47,022 nt of DNA from an uncultured Lachnospiraceae bacterium (GCA_902763335.1 CACWRR010000023.1:1-47022), one strand, 5' to 3'; positions 16,516 to 26,224 are shown, numbered from the stretch's first letter. Translations and numbers: made by a program. Notes: generated from the letters alone by a model not told the origin.

Positions 16516-18621
16516 TTAATTTACTACCATTCTGTATATTCCAGCACCAAATGCCGGTACTTTTACTATAAGCTCGCCATTTACAACATCATACTGCTGT
16601 CTTCCAGCATTATATGAATCAACAGACGAAACTATAAGGCTCTCCATCTTATATCCGTCAGGAACACCAAGCTGTACAACAGGAATATTTATTTCTTTCT
16701 CATAATCATTGTTGTTGACCGCAACGGCTATTATATTATTTCCTAAAAATCTTCCAAATGTTATGACATTGTACTCTCCTGTAAGTCCCTTATATGAACC
16801 CTTTCTGAGGGCTTCATTTTCTTTGTGTATTCTGATTACATCCCTATGAAACTCGACAAGCTCAATATCCTCTTTACCCCACGGATATGTTCTTCTGTTG
16901 TCAGGATCTGTCCAACCGCACACACCGGCTTCATCTCCATAATATATAGTAGGTGCTCCCGGCCATGTCATCTGTACTATAACAGCCTCTTTCATAATTC
17001 CCTTATTTACGTACTGATTTGCGGATTCTGAACCTCTGCTGTCCACTCTTCCCACATTTCCGTTAGTTCTTGTAAGGAATCTTGAATGGTCATGGTTAGA
17101 CAGTTCATTCATGGCAACAAGAAGTGACTGTCCGTGAAAACGTGACATATGATGTCTCATTGATGCGAAGAAGCTGTATGAATCTCCACGAAGATCATCA
17201 CGCTTTTCATCACTGTGTTTCTCCATACCTGTAAGGAACCATGATAACGGCTCCATAAAAGCATCATAGTTCATTACCGTATCCCATTCTTCACCCTGAA
17301 GCCATGCTCCCGGATCTCCATAATGCTCAGCAAGAATAATAGCCTCCGGATTAGCTTCCTTAACATTCTTTCTGAAGTCTTTCCAGAATTTGTGGTTAAA
17401 CTCTCCGCTTCTTCCAAGATCTGCAGCAACATCAAGTCTCCATCCGTCAACATTGTACGGAGCTGATACCCATTTTCTGGCTATTCCCATAACATAATCA
17501 TACAATTCAGGTGAATCTTCATAATTAAGCTTAGGAAGTGTATCATGTCCCCACCAGCCGTTATAATGATAGTTGTATGGCCAGCTGTCCTCAAAGAACT
17601 GGAAGAATGATCTGTACGGACTGTCTGCCGATACATAAGCACCCTTCTCATATCCTTCCTGATTCTCATATATCTGCTCTCTGTCGAGCCATTTATTAAA
17701 CGAACCACAATGATTAAATACTCCATCGAGTATAACCTTCATGCCTCTTTTATGAACTTCATCTACAAATTCAGCAAAGAATTTATTCGATGCTTCAAGA
17801 TTTTCTTTATCCGTAACTCTTGTTATATATCTTGTGGCTTCTCTGTTAAGATACTGATCATCCCTGAGAAGTTCACCTTCGTCTTTTACAATTTTCCCAA
17901 TATGTGGATCAACATAATCATAATCCTGAATATCATATTTATGATTAGACGGTGATACAAATATAGGATTGAAATATATTACCTCTACTCCAAGTTTCTG
18001 CAGATAATCAAGTTTATCCCAGACTCCCTGGATATCACCACCGTAAAATTCACGCACGCCCATAGATGCCGGATATTTTCCCCAGTCAGTTACTTTTACG
18101 GATTTATCTCCTATATACTGATATTCATTAGTCTCAACATCATTTGTCTTATCACCGTTATAAAATCTGTCAGTATAAATCTGATACATTACTGCGCCTT
18201 TAGCCCAGTCCGGTGTCTCAAATCCCGGTGTGATAACAAAATCATACCATCCAAGTCTGTTATCACAAGGTCCTGTCTTATCATAATAACAGACCTCATA
18301 TCCAGTAATCACCTTGAAATAATAATGAATCTGCTTATCTGTAAGCTGCAACACAGTTTCATAGTAATCAAATAATTCCGTAGACAGAATCACTTTCATA
18401 GGTATCTCTTTGTCATCCATACACAAATATACATGATCAACATTATTAGCTGCAGTTCTCATCTGGATTTTTACCTCTGAATTTTTTGCCGGTTCAGCAG
18501 GTATACGGAATCCTGATGTCTCATCACTGAATAATGCATTTCTGTTCATCATAGGATGCATATTTTGAATATAAAATAATTTTTTATCTGTAGGTGACAT
18601 TCTGTCAACTTTGATATTCAT
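16516..18621 (-). CDS. GH13 alpha-amylase/neopullulanase-type glycosidase, cytoplasmic
   Basis: A 701-residue GH13 enzyme with no signal peptide, so probably cytoplasmic. The N-terminal ~140 residues look like a starch-enzyme beta-sandwich. The barrel carries the conserved regions: DGVFNHCG, DGWRLDVAADLG (nucleophile Asp), IILAEHYGD (acid/base Glu) and NELSNHDHSR (stabilising Asp). A C-terminal beta domain ends the protein. It would hydrolyse imported maltodextrins, cyclodextrins or pullulan fragments. It stands alone between two tRNAs and ftsH and has its own promoter. The 5' leader contains a 21-base segment identical to one before blaI. The exact GH13 subfamily is uncertain. Confidence 0.9.
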   Translation of the reverse strand: MNIKVDRMSPTDKKLFYIQNMHPMMNRNALFSDETSGFRIPAEPAKNSEVKIQMRTAANNVDHVYLCMDDKEIPMKVILSTELFDYYETVLQLTDKQIHYYFKVITGYEVCYYDKTGPCDNRLGWYDFVITPGFETPDWAKGAVMYQIYTDRFYNGDKTNDVETNEYQYIGDKSVKVTDWGKYPASMGVREFYGGDIQGVWDKLDYLQKLGVEVIYFNPIFVSPSNHKYDIQDYDYVDPHIGKIVKDEGELLRDDQYLNREATRYITRVTDKENLEASNKFFAEFVDEVHKRGMKVILDGVFNHCGSFNKWLDREQIYENQEGYEKGAYVSADSPYRSFFQFFEDSWPYNYHYNGWWGHDTLPKLNYEDSPELYDYVMGIARKWVSAPYNVDGWRLDVAADLGRSGEFNHKFWKDFRKNVKEANPEAIILAEHYGDPGAWLQGEEWDTVMNYDAFMEPLSWFLTGMEKHSDEKRDDLRGDSYSFFASMRHHMSRFHGQSLLVAMNELSNHDHSRFLTRTNGNVGRVDSRGSESANQYVNKGIMKEAVIVQMTWPGAPTIYYGDEAGVCGWTDPDNRRTYPWGKEDIELVEFHRDVIRIHKENEALRKGSYKGLTGEYNVITFGRFLGNNIIAVAVNNNDYEKEINIPVVQLGVPDGYKMESLIVSSVDSYNAGRQQYDVVNGELIVKVPAFGAGIYRMVVN

Positions 18622-18627
18622 ACTAAT

Positions 18628-18648
18628 CCTCCATTCCGCAGACGCTAT
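18628..18648 (-). repeat. 21-base leader repeat, copy 1 (amylase leader)
   Basis: On the minus strand ATAGCGTCTGCGGAATGGAG plus one G, which includes the ribosome site of the amylase gene. The same 21 bases occur at 41025-41045 before blaI. Confidence 0.8.
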
Positions 18649-18704
18649 ACATTGAAAGCTCCTAACGTTTTATATCTTATAAATGCACATACCTTATAAA
18701 TTAT

Positions 18705-18733
18705 ATATTAATTACCTTGCAAAAACAAGTCAA
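18705..18733 (-). promoter_or_regulatory. Probable promoter of the amylase gene
   Basis: TTGACT (18728-18733), a 17-base spacer and TAATAT (18705-18710) on the minus strand. A better -10, TATAAT, lies five bases further on, but with a 22-base spacer. I see no clear catabolite (cre) site. The gene-free stretch 18622-19009 otherwise holds only the leader repeat and the ftsH terminator. Confidence 0.45.
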
Positions 18734-18816
18734 AGTTTTATCCACATCTCCATGTATTATATATTATGCAACTGTTTTTCATATGTTTTATAAAAATTCT
18801 GTATTTTATGCAAGTA

Positions 18817-18845
18817 AAAAGGACAGCTTACGTTGCTGTCCTTTT
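18817..18845 (-). terminator. Terminator of the tilS-hpt-ftsH transcript
   Basis: AAAAGGACAGC pairs perfectly with GCTGTCCTTTT around a seven-base loop. On the minus strand the stem ends in a T run. It lies about 170 bases beyond the ftsH stop codon. Confidence 0.85.
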
Positions 18846-19009
18846 AGGAGAAGGTATTTCGTTTTTTTATGGGGTGTAACAAAAAAACTATATATAATGT
18901 ATTGGGGGTTTTTACGATATTTATTATAGCATCCGTCCAGGAATAAGTGTGCACAAAGTTTACAAAAACCAACATATTTTTTTGTGCAAATTCACAACAC
19001 GATTTTTTG

Positions 19010-20854
19010 CTATCCTGTAATGCCCTCGTCATTTTGTACGTTTTTGTCAAATAATGCCTCAAACTCTTCCCTTCCGATTTTCTCTTTCTCTATGAGAAGT
19101 TTGGCACTTCTCTCAAGAACATCCCTGTTCTCAAGAATAATTTCTTTTGCCTTTTTGTAGCAGTCCTCAACTATCTTCTTAACTTCCACATCTATTTCAG
19201 CGGCTGTGTTATCTGCATATCCTCTTGTATGAGCAAGGTCTCTTCCGATAAACACTTCATCATCGTCATCGCCATAACAGATATGTCCGAGTTTCTCTGA
19301 CATTCCGTATTTAGTAACCATTGACTTTGCAGTTGAAGTTGCCTGCTTTATATCCTGTGAAGCGCCTGTTGTGATATCATCAAATACTATCTCTTCAGCG
19401 ATTCGTCCTCCAAGACTCACCATAATATCTTCAAGCATCTTACCTTTTGTCATAAACATCTGGTCCTTCTCAGGCAGTGGCATAGTGTAACCCGCTGCAC
19501 CTGAACCTGTAGGAATAATAGACACTGTATGAACCGGTCCGACCTTTGGCAGCACATGGAATAAAATCGCATGGCCTGACTCATGATATGCCGTAATTCT
19601 CTTTTCTTCATCTGAAATAACACGACTCTTCTTCTCAGTTCCTATTCCAACCTTTACAAATGATCTGTTTATATCTTCCTGTGTAATGTATACTCTGTTG
19701 TTCTTAGCTGCAAATATGGCTGATTCATTAAGAAGGTTCTCAAGATCTGCCCCCGTAAATCCTGCTGTGGTCTGTGCCACCGTATCTAAATCCACATCCT
19801 CAGCGAGCGGCTTATTCTTTGCATGAACATCAAGTATCTCTCTTCTTCCCTTGATATCAGGTCTTCCTACTACTACCTTTCTGTCAAAACGTCCCGGTCT
19901 CAATATCGCCGGATCAAGAATATCTACTCTGTTGGTAGCAGCCATGACTATTATTCCTTCATTCACGCCAAAACCATCCATCTCAACAAGAAGCTGATTG
20001 AGTGTCTGTTCACGTTCATCGTGTCCTCCACCCATACCTGTTCCTCTTCTTCTGGCAACAGCATCAATCTCATCTATAAATACTATACAAGGTGAATTTT
20101 TCTTTGCTTCCTCAAATAAATCCCTTACTCTTGACGCACCGACACCGACAAACATTTCCACAAAATCTGAACCGGATATGCTAAAGAACGGTACACCCGC
20201 TTCACCGGCAACAGCCTTTGCAAGTAATGTCTTACCTGTACCCGGCGAACCTGTAAGGATAACTCCCTTAGGTATTCTCGCTCCCACTCCGATATATTTC
20301 TTCGGACTCTTAAGGAAATCCACGATTTCTTCAAGCTCTTCCTTTTCCTCTTTAAGACCTGCCACACTGTCAAATGTAACCTTGGTATCACCGGCACCTG
20401 CCATTTTAGCACGGCTCTTGCCAAAATTCATCATTTTGCCTCCGCCGCCTCCGCCGCCAAGCTGTCCGCTGATCATAGAGAAAAATACTATCATGACCAC
20501 AATCATGATTATATAAGGAATAATCTCCCATATAACACTGTCTCTGTCTACATCATTCATGATGTAATCCTCAACACCTGCATCCTGAAGGTCTTTCGTG
20601 ACAGTTGATATATTTTCCACATATATGGTTTTCTTTGAACCATCTTTAAATTCTGCTATTACCCTACCTGTCGGTACTTCCTTATTTTGTTTTATCGTAA
20701 CCTGTTCTATTTTACCTTTGTTCAGGTCGCTGATAAAATCTCCATAGGTATACTTATTATCCGTTGCGTTATACTGTGTAAACATATAGATAATTGCACA
20801 GATAACAATCGCTGCAATCAGATAAAATCCTGCACCTTTCATTTGTTTTTTCAA
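19010..20854 (-). CDS. ftsH: ATP-dependent zinc metalloprotease FtsH
   Basis: A 614-residue membrane AAA protease. Two spans (about residues 9-26 and 112-130) bracket an extracytoplasmic domain, followed by a GGGGGGG linker, Walker A GSPGTGKT, Walker B VFIDEIDA, the second region of homology with RPGRFDR, and the zinc site HESGH. It degrades misfolded membrane and regulatory proteins. The best start is TTG at 20854, nine bases after GGAGG; the next in-frame ATG (20842) is too far. Between the ribosome site and the TTG a four-codon frame, ATGAAGAATTGA, overlaps the start. Position after hpt matches Bacillus. Confidence 0.96.
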   Translation of the reverse strand: MKKQMKGAGFYLIAAIVICAIIYMFTQYNATDNKYTYGDFISDLNKGKIEQVTIKQNKEVPTGRVIAEFKDGSKKTIYVENISTVTKDLQDAGVEDYIMNDVDRDSVIWEIIPYIIMIVVMIVFFSMISGQLGGGGGGGKMMNFGKSRAKMAGAGDTKVTFDSVAGLKEEKEELEEIVDFLKSPKKYIGVGARIPKGVILTGSPGTGKTLLAKAVAGEAGVPFFSISGSDFVEMFVGVGASRVRDLFEEAKKNSPCIVFIDEIDAVARRRGTGMGGGHDEREQTLNQLLVEMDGFGVNEGIIVMAATNRVDILDPAILRPGRFDRKVVVGRPDIKGRREILDVHAKNKPLAEDVDLDTVAQTTAGFTGADLENLLNESAIFAAKNNRVYITQEDINRSFVKVGIGTEKKSRVISDEEKRITAYHESGHAILFHVLPKVGPVHTVSIIPTGSGAAGYTMPLPEKDQMFMTKGKMLEDIMVSLGGRIAEEIVFDDITTGASQDIKQATSTAKSMVTKYGMSEKLGHICYGDDDDEVFIGRDLAHTRGYADNTAAEIDVEVKKIVEDCYKKAKEIILENRDVLERSAKLLIEKEKIGREEFEALFDKNVQNDEGITG

Positions 20855-20902
20855 TTCTTCATGCCTCCTTCCGCACTATATGGAATATTAACCTGCATCC
20901 TG

Positions 20903-21424
20903 TTATACCTCTACCACACCGATATATGGTAAATTTCTATATTTCTGGTCATAATCAAGTCCATATCCGACAACAAATTCATCCGGTATGTTAAAACATG
21001 TATAATCAACCTTCATATCCACAACCCTTCTGTCAGGTTTGTCAAGAAGTGTACACACCTCCATAGAAGCCGGTTTACGTGTCCACAAAAGTTCACACAA
21101 TGCCTTGAGTGTTCTTCCGGAATCAATAATATCTTCGACAATTATTACATTTTTGCCTTCTATCGATTCATCTAAATCTTTCTTTATCTTTACATTTCCT
21201 GAACTTACCGTATTGCTTCCATAACTAGATACTGTCATAAAGTCCATTGTAACAGGTACTGTTATTCTCTTTGAAAGCTCACACATAAAAAATGCGCCAC
21301 CCTTTAACACACATATAAGGTGCACAGTCTTTCCTGCATATTTCTCGCTGATTTTCCCAGCTATCTCACTAATCTTTGCATCAACTTCATCTTCCTCAAT
21401 CAATACGCGAATCTTATCTTCCAT
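20903..21424 (-). CDS. hpt: Hypoxanthine phosphoribosyltransferase
   Basis: About 173 residues. The PRPP-binding motif VIIVEDIIDSGRTLKAL is present near residue 100, with HLICVLKGGAFFM upstream and DEFVVGYGLDY downstream. It salvages hypoxanthine and guanine to IMP and GMP. I place the start at the ATG at 21424 (MEDKIRVL), which overlaps the last 11 bases of tilS; a GTG seven codons upstream is the alternative. The tilS-hpt-ftsH order is conserved in Firmicutes, where the TilS-HprT pair also controls ftsH in Bacillus. Confidence 0.95.
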   Translation of the reverse strand: MEDKIRVLIEEDEVDAKISEIAGKISEKYAGKTVHLICVLKGGAFFMCELSKRITVPVTMDFMTVSSYGSNTVSSGNVKIKKDLDESIEGKNVIIVEDIIDSGRTLKALCELLWTRKPASMEVCTLLDKPDRRVVDMKVDYTCFNIPDEFVVGYGLDYDQKYRNLPYIGVVEV

Positions 21425-22811
21425 CGTCTTTACCGTTCCTTTCACAATACTGTACTTTTAAAACATTGCGGGTGTCCTCCGTTATCTTGTAGGCTTCGCT
21501 GATTCTGTAGCCTGTTACCCACAAAATATGCTGCCCGTCAGCGAGCAGCGGTATAGAGTCCCTTTGTTCTCTGGGTACCTTTTCATCAATAAAATAAGAT
21601 TTCAGTTTCTTATGACCACCCTTTGCCACCTCGAGAAAATCCCCATTTTCACGAAAGCGTATTTGCAAAGCATTTTTTATTTTATCATAATCAAACCATT
21701 TAGTATACATTTTTTCCTTAAAATTTAAAGAATTTTCTAAACTAAATATAAATTTGTCACCGCTTTTTAATATATATTCACCCGGAACATTTACAATAAC
21801 TTTTTCTTTCTCCTTAATACCATTAATATTATTACCATTATCTTTTCTAATCTCGCATCTGTCATATACATTTGTGCATATAATATTATATGGCAGATTA
21901 ACTGACTTGCCGGTTCCACGGCTCATAAGCATCATTACATCTTCAACATGTTCCGAAGTTATATCTTTTAATTTACCCGCCACGCTCTTTATTGCCAGTC
22001 TGACTATGCCACTCTGAAGTGTGACATGACATTTCATAAATTCATTTATATCGATGGATATGCCACCATCTGTTTTATGCGCAGCCCGCTCAAATGCATC
22101 CTCTGTCTGCTGCTCCATATATTCTTCTATCTGTGAAAGCTGTTCTGACAGCCTTAATATATGTTCCCCACTCACGGGATTAATATTCCTCTTCATGTAA
22201 GGAATGAGCTCAAGACGGATTTTATTCCTTGTATAATCCGTCTTAAGATTTGTTGAATCAGTCCTGTATTCAATCTTCCTGTCATTTAAATATTTCTCAA
22301 TTTCGTTTCTTCCAAGGCACATGACCGGTCTGATAATATTTCCCCTTACCGGTGGTATACCGCACATGCCCTTTATTCCTGTTCCCCTGCACATATTGTG
22401 AAGTATCGTCTCCACGCAGTCATCCGCATTATGCGCCACGGCTATTTTAGATGCACCAACCTCATCTAAAACCATATTAAATGTTTTATACCGCATATCA
22501 CGTCCCATCTCTTCCTCGGACATTCCGCCTTTCTGTGCCATACCAGGTATGTCATATTCATAACTTCTATACCACACACCCATGCTTTCGCAAAGACTGC
22601 TCACATATCTCTCATCAGCATCAGCTTCACTTCCGCGTATTCCATGGTGAACATGTACCACATACAGTTCCATGTTATACTCCTGCTTAAGTTCTGAAAG
22701 TATCTCAAGAAGGCATACCGAATCTGCCCCGCCAGATACACCAAGAACTATCCTGTCACCTTGATTTATCATATTGTTCTTTTCTATATATTTTTTCACT
22801 TTGTCAATCAT
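21414..22811 (-). CDS. tilS: tRNA(Ile)-lysidine synthase
   Basis: A 465-residue enzyme that converts the wobble cytidine of the CAU-anticodon tRNA-Ile to lysidine. The PP-loop ATPase motif GVSGGADSVCLLEIL lies near residue 25, followed by VVHVHHGIRGSEADADE and VAHNADDCVETILHN. The C-terminal TilS domain is present (FRENGDF, KKLKSYFIDEKVPREQRDSI). GAATGGAG precedes the ATG, about 20 bases after the spoIIE stop. It overlaps hpt at its 3' end. Confidence 0.96.
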   Translation of the reverse strand: MIDKVKKYIEKNNMINQGDRIVLGVSGGADSVCLLEILSELKQEYNMELYVVHVHHGIRGSEADADERYVSSLCESMGVWYRSYEYDIPGMAQKGGMSEEEMGRDMRYKTFNMVLDEVGASKIAVAHNADDCVETILHNMCRGTGIKGMCGIPPVRGNIIRPVMCLGRNEIEKYLNDRKIEYRTDSTNLKTDYTRNKIRLELIPYMKRNINPVSGEHILRLSEQLSQIEEYMEQQTEDAFERAAHKTDGGISIDINEFMKCHVTLQSGIVRLAIKSVAGKLKDITSEHVEDVMMLMSRGTGKSVNLPYNIICTNVYDRCEIRKDNGNNINGIKEKEKVIVNVPGEYILKSGDKFIFSLENSLNFKEKMYTKWFDYDKIKNALQIRFRENGDFLEVAKGGHKKLKSYFIDEKVPREQRDSIPLLADGQHILWVTGYRISEAYKITEDTRNVLKVQYCERNGKDDGR

Positions 22812-22839
22812 ATTTTCTCCATTCCGGCTGCAACTGCTG

Positions 22840-25122
22840 CTATGCTGCCCGGTTCCATATTCCTGCTACCAGCACTGTCATATCATCTTCCGGCTCACTG
22901 CTATTGTATTCTAACACATTTTCCAGTATTGATGCAGCCATTTCTTTAGGATTTGTGCTGTTTATTCCCATAATTATCTCACTCATTGCCTTTTCCTTAT
23001 CATCTGCGCTTATTGCCTCCACTATACCGTCTGACACCATAATAATCATATCACCGGAATACATTTTCTTTGACGTGCTTTCTATATCCACCTGTTCAAA
23101 TACACCCATAGGCATGGTTGTTGACTTAATCGCCTCAACCCAGCCCTCTCTTTTTACAAAGGTAGATGCAGCTCCGAGTTTTACAAAATCACATACACCG
23201 GATGCAAGATTTATTATTCCCATGTCAAGAGTGGTAGGTTTCTCGCTGTCAGAATTCACTAACATTACTGAATTTATCATTTTCAACGCCACATCCTCAC
23301 TAAATCCGCTGTCCATAAGCTGTTCAAGAAGTTCTATGGCTGTCTCACTGTCCTGAAATGCATAATATCCCGATCCCATTCCATCTGCTATACTCATTAA
23401 CAATTGTCCGTTCCCGATTTCAGAAAATGTAAAATTATCACCGGACACGTCCGATTCTTTTTTCGTCTTTCTTGCCATCCCATGCAGCGCATAGAAATTT
23501 TTCTTTTCCACAAAGGATATGGTTGCATATTCATTTCCAAGAATTTTTCTGCCATTTATGGCAGGCTCAAGTTCCATTTCAACAATGTCACCCACCAGTT
23601 TACCCAGGTCTCTTACATTTATAACCTTTCCTTTCTGGCACTTTGCGGTTATCATATATTCTTTCTGATGATTTCTGTTTTCAAGTATCATAAATTTCTT
23701 CAGATTTATCCTTTCCCTCTTTAACGACCGTCTAAGCTGCTCCTCATTTCCGTCCGCAAAATTCTTTGAACTGTATAACATTTTTCCATATTCACCCATC
23801 ATTCCGGCAATCTGTTTAAGCTGAAGTGAAATAACTTCTCTGCTTTCTATAAGTTTATTTCCCCATACCATATTCATTCTGGCTTTCTCAAATGTATGGT
23901 TTAACTCTGATATAAATATCTCCGGAGACAGACAGTTCATCATAAATCTGCTGCTCATGTCCTGTAATGTCAGTTTACCTTTGGCATCCGCCTTCTCAAC
24001 AAGCAGTCTCATTTCTGCCTGTATCTCTGGCTGAACCGCACACAGTCTGCATTTACTGCATTCTCCACACATTTTAGCTATCATCTCATTGCCTATAACC
24101 TCAAGATCATGCTCTGATAACTGCTTTTTTCTCTGAACCATCGAAAAACTCTCTGAAAGTTTTTCAAATGACTCTGCTATAAGTTTCAGTCTTTTTTCCC
24201 CTTCACGGCGTATCATGCTTTCACGCCCTCTTCCATCTTCATCATCCTCCGCTCCCGTAACCGAACGTGGCAGTATGATAAATGTCGCAATTCCCATGCA
24301 TATTCCCTGAACAGTGGACTCAGGACCGAGTGTACCCATAAAAATATACTCAAGGAGAATGGCTGATATAATAAATACCACGCTGTTTATTAACCGCCCA
24401 AATTTTCTAAATACCCCCGATATGGTACCAAGAATACCCATATTTCCAATATAGGCAATGGAGCCTGTCCACATGCACGCTATAACTCCGCATATATTTC
24501 CAACGACTGCACCGTACCCGGCACCATATCTGTTTCCCGCAAACATTATCGCAAGATAGAGTATACCTTTAAGAACCGACTCCGGCATCACGTTTGTACT
24601 ACCCACATAATACAAGGTGACAGCCATAAGTATCGCAACTCCCAGAATCTCTTCCATCTGCATCTTATGTAATTTTCCTTTGTAAATACCGTCTATTCCT
24701 TTAGAAAATATCACCGATGTGGATGCTCCGAGGCATGACACCGTAACGGCTGCAATTATTTTCTGCGGAAGCGGTGTTATGCCACCTTCCATGACTATGC
24801 CTAAAAGTTCAAATATAAGCATAATTCCGAATGTATACACCCCAAGACTGTAAACTCCCATCCTTTTTCCCGCTGCCTCTGTTATTCTAAGCAGAAATAC
24901 AATCGTCATCATAACCATTATGTACTTTACAGATGCCAGAACACTCTGGGATGTAAACATACTGAATGCCATAAGCAGAAATGTAATCATTCTGGCTTCC
25001 GGTTTTGAATATAGTGCTGCAAAATATCCGATTCCTAACGGATTGTACGTCATTATAACACATCTGGCAAGAATTACCCCTATCATTTGTACAAATGTTG
25101 TTTTGAAAATTTTGTCCTTCAT
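22840..25122 (-). CDS. spoIIE: Stage II sporulation protein E (PP2C-type phosphatase)
   Basis: About 760 residues: around ten membrane spans in the first 300 residues, a central region with a cysteine cluster (CGECSKCRLC), and a C-terminal PP2C-type phosphatase with MSIADGMGSGYYAFQDSETA and MIIMVSDGIVEAI metal-binding aspartates. SpoIIE dephosphorylates SpoIIAA, which frees sigma-F in the forespore, and localises to the polar septum with FtsZ. I chose the ATG at 25122 because GGAGGAG is just before it. It has its own Spo0A-type promoter and a long leader hairpin. Intact length suggests the organism, or a recent ancestor, sporulates. Confidence 0.95.
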   Translation of the reverse strand: MKDKIFKTTFVQMIGVILARCVIMTYNPLGIGYFAALYSKPEARMITFLLMAFSMFTSQSVLASVKYIMVMMTIVFLLRITEAAGKRMGVYSLGVYTFGIMLIFELLGIVMEGGITPLPQKIIAAVTVSCLGASTSVIFSKGIDGIYKGKLHKMQMEEILGVAILMAVTLYYVGSTNVMPESVLKGILYLAIMFAGNRYGAGYGAVVGNICGVIACMWTGSIAYIGNMGILGTISGVFRKFGRLINSVVFIISAILLEYIFMGTLGPESTVQGICMGIATFIILPRSVTGAEDDEDGRGRESMIRREGEKRLKLIAESFEKLSESFSMVQRKKQLSEHDLEVIGNEMIAKMCGECSKCRLCAVQPEIQAEMRLLVEKADAKGKLTLQDMSSRFMMNCLSPEIFISELNHTFEKARMNMVWGNKLIESREVISLQLKQIAGMMGEYGKMLYSSKNFADGNEEQLRRSLKRERINLKKFMILENRNHQKEYMITAKCQKGKVINVRDLGKLVGDIVEMELEPAINGRKILGNEYATISFVEKKNFYALHGMARKTKKESDVSGDNFTFSEIGNGQLLMSIADGMGSGYYAFQDSETAIELLEQLMDSGFSEDVALKMINSVMLVNSDSEKPTTLDMGIINLASGVCDFVKLGAASTFVKREGWVEAIKSTTMPMGVFEQVDIESTSKKMYSGDMIIMVSDGIVEAISADDKEKAMSEIIMGINSTNPKEMAASILENVLEYNSSEPEDDMTVLVAGIWNRAA

Positions 25123-25175
25123 AAGCTCCTCCATTTTGAAATTTTACTGTGTTTCGCATAATTCCCTCATATCTA

Positions 25176-25240
25176 CTTGTACAAATTTACAGGCTGCAAT
25201 GCTCAGAATGTCACTTATTCAGCCTGTAAATTTGCACAAG
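25176..25240 (-). promoter_or_regulatory. Long hairpin in the spoIIE leader
   Basis: Arms of 21 bases (25176-25196 and 25220-25240, CTTGTACAAATTTACAGGCT plus G) pair with one mismatch around a 23-base loop, and outer ATATC/GATAT bases can extend the stem. It lies in the untranslated leader about 50 bases before the spoIIE start. No T run follows, so it is not an ordinary terminator. Confidence 0.75.
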
Positions 25241-25274
25241 ATAAGATATATCACAGAACTCCACAAACACAGTC

Positions 25275-25307
25275 ATTATATTCACTATGGCTGGCGATTT
25301 TTGTCAG
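25275..25307 (-). promoter_or_regulatory. spoIIE: Spo0A-type sigma-A promoter of spoIIE
   Basis: On the minus strand CTGACA (25302-25307) and a perfect TATAAT (25275-25280) are 21 bases apart, the wide spacing known for Spo0A-activated promoters of Bacillus (spoIIE, spoIIG). The -35 overlaps TGACAAA, one base off the 0A box TGNCGAA. Confidence 0.7.
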
Positions 25308-25330
25308 TTTATCCACCACTTTTCAAAAAA

Positions 25331-25344
25331 GTTTTAGACAAAAA
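25331..25344 (-). promoter_or_regulatory. Candidate upstream 0A box
   Basis: The minus strand reads TTTTTGTCTAAAAC; TGTCTAA differs from the 0A box TGTCGAA by one base. It is about 25-35 bases upstream of the spoIIE -35. A weaker match, ACTCGAA, lies at 25361-25367. The rest of 25345-25445 shows nothing else. Confidence 0.45.
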
Positions 25345-25451
25345 CTCCTTCAAAAGTTTTTTCGAGTCGTTTCAAGGTTTTTAATATCTGTTAAGAATTT
25401 AAGTTTTATCTGATATAGGTACGAACTTTTCCCGTTGCTTATGTAAACAAA

Positions 25452-25488
25452 AAATCAGACCATCCATCTGTGATTTCAGGTCTGATTT
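25452..25488 (-). terminator. Terminator after divIC
   Basis: AAATCAGACC pairs with GGTCTGATTT around a 17-base loop and runs into T on the minus strand. It separates the yabPQ-divIC unit from the spoIIE promoter. Confidence 0.85.
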
Positions 25489-25520
25489 CAAAATAGTATT
25501 AATGCCCTTATAAATTTTTT

Positions 25521-25823
25521 CTATTTTTCAGGTTTAAGTATTATCTCATCCGGGTATACATATCCAAACTGTTTCGCCTTTTCTTCCACGTACTGCTTCG
25601 TCTGGACATATACCTTCTGCTCTTCCAAATCCTTTGAACGCTGCTGCTGCGTTGCAAGATTATCCTTCAGCTGAGACTCCTGAAGTTTAAGTTTATGCTG
25701 CTGTGTCTTCATGTCACTTATCTGTATAACCATAATACCAAAAAATATCATCATAAGAAAACCTATAAGAAACACGGACAGCTTATTTGATTTTTTTCTT
25801 TTTGCCACTGCCGTTCTGCTCAT
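25521..25823 (-). CDS. divIC: Septum formation initiator DivIC (FtsB-like)
   Basis: A 100-residue bitopic protein: basic cytoplasmic start MSRTAVAKRKKSNK, one membrane span (about residues 15-35), then a coiled coil (KTQQHKLKLQESQLKDNLAT...) and the FtsB/DivIC end QYVEEKAKQFGYVYPDEIIL. It joins FtsL and DivIB in the division complex. Its start overlaps the end of yabQ by 41 bases. Length and order match Bacillus DivIC. Confidence 0.92.
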   Translation of the reverse strand: MSRTAVAKRKKSNKLSVFLIGFLMMIFFGIMVIQISDMKTQQHKLKLQESQLKDNLATQQQRSKDLEEQKVYVQTKQYVEEKAKQFGYVYPDEIILKPEK

Positions 25824-26214
25824 TCTTCTTTACACCCTTAACTTTTTTATTTATTTTAATTCTTTTTATAAATTTTTTCAATAGTCTGACTATAATGTTT
25901 TTAAATTTTAGTAAAATTAACGAAAAATATTTTACAATTATAGGACTTAAGGATACCTCATATAGCAACATTCCCAATGCGACAAATATGAACGCATTAA
26001 ACCTCATGCTACCTCCATTAAAGTCATACATCATGCAAAATATGTATACTCCTGAAATGCTCCAGAATATTATATCCTCAATTCCTACAACTATAACATT
26101 TCTTCTGAATATCCTCCGGCTGATTCTTAAGCCGTCATACAAAACACTCATTTTCACACCTGAAATAACTGCACTGCATATCAGATATAATTCGACAGAT
26201 ATATTTAAACTCAC
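25783..26214 (-). CDS. yabQ: Spore cortex protein YabQ
   Basis: A 143-residue protein with several membrane spans and a strongly basic C-terminus (KKFIKRIKINKKVKGVKKNE). The N-terminal LYLICSAVISGVKMSVLYDG followed by LRISRRIF and IEDIIFWSISGVYIF is typical of YabQ, which is needed for spore cortex assembly in Bacillus. It lies 10 bases after yabP and overlaps divIC. In Bacillus the pair is sigma-E controlled; I do not see a convincing sigma-E promoter here. Confidence 0.88.
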   Translation of the reverse strand: MSLNISVELYLICSAVISGVKMSVLYDGLRISRRIFRRNVIVVGIEDIIFWSISGVYIFCMMYDFNGGSMRFNAFIFVALGMLLYEVSLSPIIVKYFSLILLKFKNIIVRLLKKFIKRIKINKKVKGVKKNEQNGSGKKKKIK

Positions 26215-26224
26215 GCTTATCTCC

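Noticed and set aside
18844-19062. 72-codon minus-strand frame overlapping the ftsH end
   Set aside because: Overlaps ftsH, runs through the downstream intergenic region and terminator, and has no family resemblance.
19998-20516. 172-codon plus-strand frame inside ftsH
   Set aside because: Low-complexity antisense of the AAA domain, rich in Ser and Pro; no ribosome site.
22904-23356. 150-codon plus-strand frame opposite spoIIE
   Set aside because: Antisense shadow of the phosphatase domain.
24920-25384. 154-codon plus-strand frame over the spoIIE start and leader
   Set aside because: It crosses the spoIIE coding start, leader hairpin and Spo0A promoter, so it is a chance frame.
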